Shown here in pieces: positions 59,569-64,000 of a DNA stretch of 64,000 nt. Positions within the stretch are counted from its first letter, which is position 1. Each line of letters starts with the position of its first letter. Made by a program: the position numbers and the translations under genes. The notes beneath the pieces are model-generated. The model did no database searches. It was not told the DNA's origin and was given only the letters and a program-made list of their open reading frames with translations. Location of the stretch: assembly GCF_963576615.1 (NCBI RefSeq), contig NC_088711.1:10844869-10908868 (forward strand), in the 5' to 3' direction. The stretch is from Watersipora subatra. Lineage: Eukaryota > Bryozoa > Gymnolaemata > Cheilostomatida > Watersiporidae.

Positions 59569-60990
59569 ATGATGAGATTCCTCGCAGTTGTCTTGCTACT
59601 AGTAATGGTTTCAGCCATCAGTCTGAGCTATGGTAAGTAAAGAGTGACAGATTAAAATATCCTCTTGTAGATTATCACAAAAAACAGTCACAACACTTCT
59701 ACATAGTTTAAAAAACACCGAGTCAAAAAACGTTAGATATGCTGGTTTCATAACGATAATAAATAACAAAGCTGGCACAATTTGCAAACAGCTTCATTCA
59801 ATTATTTATCTAATTTTGGTCAGTACAAGCATTCATCACTTTTTATAATCTCGTAGCTACTAGATTGACCCTTTAGTAATCATGTTTAGGACTATTACCA
59901 CCTAAAGATCAGTGTCAACCACCTAAAGATCAGTGTCAACCACCTAAAGATCAGTGTCAACCACCTAAAGATCAATGTCAACCACCTAAAGATCAGTGTT
60001 AATTACCTATGTTATGCTTGCTTACTATAGTAATTAACACTGATCTTTAGGTGGTTGACATTGATCTTTAGGTGGTTGACACTGATCTTTAGGTGGTTGA
60101 CATTGATCTTTAGGTAATTGACACTGATCTTTAGGTGGTTGACACTGATCTTTAGGTGGTTGACACTGATCTTTAGGTGGTTGACACCGATCTTCAAGTG
60201 TTTGACATTGTACAGTCAATCAATATTTAAGACATAAACCTTATTTTTATATTCTGCTATCCCTTAGGTGTCTCAACTACCACTTGCTAGTATTGCAAGT
60301 AACATAGAGTAATATGTACTCTCTAGAATGACTTAGCATTCCATAGTCTAACTAATGTAATGACATGAAACTGAAAATATCGGACATGGTAGGGGCAGAT
60401 TCTAATTTCGATGTATTACATTGTGTTTTTATTAGCCATTTGCACAATGAGAAGGGCTTTGTCTATAGCTGAAATAACAGCAAGAATTTTCTTGTTTGTG
60501 CTGTAAGATTTATGAATCCTGTTTTGTTAAATCATGATAGTTTATGTTTATTTGTATTTTTTGTTGTTATTATAATAAACTGAGCATATCTATTTATTGA
60601 TAGGTATACTTAAAAATATCATGCCATAACTGACTGTTGAAGTCTCCCATACCACTTAGCCTCAGCTCCAATATTTGGGAACTGCTGCGCTCTTTTTATT
60701 TTTATTAAGTTTTTGACAGCTATACTCACTCTATTCCTAGTTTGGTGCACTGATTTATTCACCCTCTTTATTTGGTTTATCTAGCGATAATTTGTTTGGT
60801 ACTTCGTCAGTATGTTTTCACTTTAATAAATGACACTTGTCATTTGTCTATTGACAAATAAATGTTTGTTTCAGCTCTAGAAGTCTGTAACGAAGCGGAT
60901 TGCATGAGGAGGTGTAAAAAAATGTTCTGCCTTTATGGACAATGTATTGGTCAATATTCCTGCAGCTGTAATATTTGCGCTGCTGAATAA
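59569..60990 (+). CDS. Small secreted eight-cysteine peptide (CS-alpha-beta-like), 59 aa
   Basis: Exon 59569-59632 encodes a 21-residue signal peptide starting MMRFLAVVLLLVMVSAISLS and ends with donor ATG|GTAAGT. Exon 60875-60990 (acceptor TTGTTTCAG) completes it; 180 nt, 60 codons including TAA. In the precursor, cysteines are at 26, 31, 35, 40, 45, 51, 53 and 56, with C-x3-C (31-35), G-x-C (43-45) and C-x-C (51-53), the signature of the cysteine-stabilised alpha-beta fold of defensins and related channel-blocking peptides, plus one extra pair. The helix segment is basic (RRCKK). An antimicrobial or other defence role is inferred. A possible AATAAA is at 61224. The intron contains a phase-compatible alternative last exon (59890-60002). 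Confidence 0.7.
59890..60002 (+). CDS. Possible alternative terminal exon: five PPKDQC repeats
   Basis: After acceptor ATGTTTAG (59888-59889) the phase left by the signal-peptide exon gives YGLL then PPKDQC five times joined by Gln, ending in TAA at 60000-60002. The 64 + 113 nt make exactly 59 codons. The product would be a 58-residue precursor with one Cys per heptad. No upstream polypyrimidine tract is obvious. It may be a real alternative exon, or a repeat that happens to be in phase. Confidence 0.35.
59898..60200. repeat. Inverted arrays of a 21-bp unit (large hairpin)
   Basis: The left array (five units, 59898-60000) and right array (about eight units, 60033-60200) are reverse complements around a 25-nt spacer; the innermost GATCAGTGTTAATTAC / GTAATTAACACTGATC is perfectly paired. 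Both arrays encode QPPKDQC heptads on their own sense strand (+ for the left, - for the right) and both reach the same TAA. Confidence 0.85.
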
Positions 60991-61254
60991 TACATGTACT
61001 GTGCAACGAACTACCATTAGCAGACAACTCTTAATAAGACATTGTTTCAGCTTTCAGATACTTGGTCTGTTTTCCTATCAGACACATTTTACCACTTTGA
61101 TCTCCTTCATATTATATATTATTATATTCTAACTTTATGTTTCTTTTCTGCATGCAAAGTTTTCATAAAAAGACATGAGATATTAAAACACAGAACTAAC
61201 CTGGTAAAAGGTATTCAACACGCAATAAACCTTTTCTCGTGATAACAAAAAACG

Positions 61255-61392
61255 CTGCGGACAATATTGTACATATGTGCACTGAAGGTATTGTTGTACA
61301 TATGTACACTGAAGGCACTATTGTACATATGTACACAGTAGGTACTACTGTACAGTACATATGTACACTGAAAACATTATTGTACATATGTC
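61255..61392. repeat. 27-bp repeats centred on GTACATATGTAC
   Basis: Five copies of TTGTACATATGTACACTGAA-like units, each with a palindromic core. Confidence 0.8.
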
Positions 61393-61399
61393 AGAAGTT

Positions 61400-63105
61400 G
61401 TTACTCTTCACAGCATTTACAACCAAATAAGCCATTTTTTCAGCTATGAATAGCATATCCTACATACTGTATACTATGCTTTGCTATAATGGCAGCCATA
61501 TTTAGGAAGAGAACACAAGCTAGAGTATACTATAAAAACTGATATAGCAAAAGTCTCAACATATTAAACTAGTACTAGGATTAGTATAAAGTCAGATTTA
61601 GTCAGAAGTCTATCAATTTCTGGAGACAGACGACATACATATCTTCATAATCCATTATCTGTAAGGAAAAGTTGACATTTATGTCAGTAAAGGCTAAAAT
61701 ATATAGGTTACATTCTTGACAAAATTTCTGGTAAGTATTCAAATTTCATCTATGATAACAACACTTTATTTCTTACTGACTCAAATTTTATTAGTTTAAA
61801 TTATTGGATAAGGAAATGAATGTCAATAATAGAGTATAAATAATAAGCTGTCACTATAATTATAATAATCTTATTACTATGCATAATGGATGCTGTGATG
61901 TCATATACAGTACAAGGCAAGGCTTGTGGTGGTCTCAATTCTGGGGTGTCAAGTGAGAAGTGTAAAACCTCACGAATATGTTACTCAATGTTACTCACGC
62001 CAGGTTGGGCTATGATCACACAGGCCTTCCTCTGGCTTAATTACAATTTCATTGACTCTATTTATATACAAGTCTATAGTAGAAAGGGCGGTGGTGAATT
62101 ATAGGAGTATTTTTAGATGTGTTTAACAACAGGTTCTGGTAAGTTGAATGTTGTTTGATAAGTCTGATGCCATAGGCATCTCAGTGCATCTTGATTCATT
62201 GGATAGAATCAGGTCATCAGGAAAATAAAAACTGATATATACTAATATTTTTAAACAAGACTTATACAGGTCTATGTTATTTGTAACTTTGACTCAACCT
62301 TGACTCAATAGTCAAATGTGTATTGAAGTATATTGAAACACTAGACTGCTCCGGACTGTTAGGCTAATATCTAGTGAAGTAATTCTTGTATTACTATTAT
62401 TTGGCTTTTTCTTTTCCTCGAGTTATATAGTAGTTTGAATTACAGCCATAAGAATGTCTCCGCTAAAACTCTAGCTTTTATAACAAAATTGGAGTCTGTG
62501 AAAAAATAAAACATTGGTTGACGAGAAAGTTAGTCTAACAGCAAATCTATAAATAAATATATACCAACCAAACTTTCATAGCAGTTTATACAACAATTTG
62601 AGGGCTTCTGTAGCTTACACTTAAAGGTCTCAAGACAAAAGTTATCAATACACAATTCATAAAATGACAAAGTTTCAAAAATAATAGAAATACCCACATA
62701 TCTATTTACATACCCTTAACAGTATTACAAGGTTAGAATACCAGAATGCCAACCAAGTCAGATGAATTCATCTCTTATTATTAATTCAATTAGCCAAAAG
62801 AGGTGGTTATCACACATCCTACACCTCTTTTTTTTCTATTTGAAAATATATAGTGTATATAAGCAGAATCATTGTGGTAACAAGATTACAAAAGAAATTA
62901 TTATAATTAATCTAAACTATATAATATAAAACTGTTTTAAATAATTAACATTAAGACTGTCTGTACGGATCTTTTTAACAAGATCAATCAATAGCAAGCG
63001 AACTAGGGCAAAAAGCAACAATTAAAATAAATTTAAAAGTAATTACTAGCTATAAAACTGACAGAAAATGATATTGACCAATTGGAAACCTAACACTCAC
63101 CAAAT
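61400..63105. other. Non-coding stretch
   Basis: An open + frame at 61886-62104 (72 codons from ATG) has no recognisable domain; a donor-like CTG|GTAAGT lies at 62140. I do not call a gene here. Confidence 0.35.
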
Positions 63106-63110
63106 CAGAG

Positions 63111-63260
63111 TACAGTAGACACTCGCCATACGACATTAATTTGATCTGGTGTTGGCATCGAAAGGCAAAAATGTCATATAGAGGTTATAAAAACCCATAG
63201 TAATCATCTAATGCAAACACTCCCTTGTAAAAAACATTAAAATTTTATATACATACTGTA
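63111..63260 (+). repeat. Dispersed repeat shared with 34.1 kb
   Basis: GGTGTTGGCATCGAAAGG, AGTAATCATCTAATGCAAAC and AAAATTTTATATACATACTG match 34097-34237 (within E2) in the same order, so this is a second fragment of that repeat. Confidence 0.6.
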
Positions 63261-63269
63261 CATATTGAA

Positions 63270-64000
63270 AATTAATAACAAAATAGTATATTAACCTTAG
63301 TAATTATAGTTACAGTAACTTTGGTGTATTTAGTGGCTATGATCTGCAATTAATTGTAACATTGTTATGTACGGTACATAGTGTATAGCACTCTTACCTT
63401 TGAGACATAACGTGAACTTTGAATTTAATTTAAATAATTTCAGCACATTAAACAAACATAAAGCAAATTTTTAGTATGTATTTTATTAAACTAGACTTTG
63501 ATATTTGCATCGTCTTAATCTTTATTACCTGTTTCCTGTGTCATTTTCACTATACATGTACAGTATGTTATTTCAGTTCTAAAAGTCATTTTAGCTCGGT
63601 GCTTGGCTGTGATGATTGATTGTTAGTAGCTACCTTTTAAAAGCCTAAACTGAATTATTTCATATGAAAATAACGCAATTAAATAAACTCTAAAATACAG
63701 TAATTAATCATAATAAAAATCAATGCTTTGCATAAAACTTTTTAAACTAAAAGGTTTCAGCAGAAATGTTGGGAACAAGGAATTTTTTGCGCTTGTTGTG
63801 CTGTTTTGTAACATTTCTCTCTAAGTTTCACCTATCCTATATACAAGAACTTCTTGAATATGCATAAGATTATTGTTGGGTGTCTAGGAATAGACATCAA
63901 TGTACAATATGGAGCTTAAGAAATGAAGAAATGAATGTGTACTATTCAAGTATATTAACATCTTTTTTTAGTCAGTTTGTTTAGCAGTGATCTGTTTCTG
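63270..64000. other. Non-coding right edge
   Basis: AT-rich; nothing recognisable. Confidence 0.4.

Noticed and set aside
61886-62104. 72-codon + strand frame
   Set aside because: It has an ATG but no domain, signal peptide or clear exon borders; left as unassigned sequence.

Overview
The window is AT-rich eukaryotic nuclear DNA. It has small intron-containing genes with GT..AG junctions, TATA boxes, AATAAA signals, many microsatellites and several classes of transposon remnant. The repeat content (a Penelope-like element with a hammerhead ribozyme, a LINE with a restriction-like endonuclease, Helitron-like elements with tRNA-like modules) and the Gly/Tyr-rich secreted proteins suit an invertebrate animal, most likely a spiralian such as a mollusc or bryozoan. 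That placement is inference; no conserved housekeeping gene is present to fix it. Nearly every supported host gene encodes a small secreted protein.

Layout. (1) 1-20.7 kb: a segmental duplication. Block A (1 to about 6.13 kb) and block B (about 14.03 to 20.67 kb) align almost end to end and each ends in a Gly/Tyr-rich secreted-protein gene (5172-5420 and 19720-19962, + strand). A third, broken gene copy (6491-7285) follows the first and carries a 208-bp tandem array with stops and frameshifts. A diverged Tyr/Arg-rich relative lies on the - strand (13241-13507). Between the blocks are a palindromic foldback repeat (8.14-8.29 kb), a Helitron-like element (9.8-11.07 kb) and a Penelope-like endonuclease remnant followed by a hammerhead ribozyme (11454-11524). 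(2) 20.7-30 kb: mostly non-coding, with a 40-bp minisatellite (24.4-24.8 kb) and a possible two-exon gene tail (26.6-27.4 kb). (3) 30-43.5 kb: two paralogous - strand genes (CDS 30502-31963 and 41478-42710), each with a signal-peptide exon, a 23-nt microexon and a large exon carrying two copies of an unfamiliar ~61-residue domain. Between them lie a cluster of Helitron-like/tRNA-like repeats (33.5-36.3 kb) and a 5'-truncated RLE LINE embedded in TA microsatellites (36.7-39.6 kb). (4) 43.5-57 kb: mostly non-coding, with a possible 47-residue Trp-rich secreted peptide gene (49976-50119, -) and a foldback element with long terminal inverted repeats and TTAA flanks (50694-51602). (5) 57.2-61.2 kb: a + strand gene for a small secreted peptide with eight cysteines in a CS-alpha-beta-like pattern. 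Its second intron holds a phase-compatible alternative terminal exon made of five PPKDQC repeats, and the same array recurs in inverted orientation.

A recurring design links the secreted-protein genes. Most have a TATA box about 30 bp upstream of a short non-coding first exon, then an intron before the ATG. The Gly/Tyr, Tyr/Arg and PDPFE-type genes also have an intron whose donor lies only 12-28 nt after the stop codon, close enough not to trigger nonsense-mediated decay. This suggests a tissue producing many small exported structural or defence proteins, with local duplication driving diversity. All splice junctions were read by eye and need transcript support.
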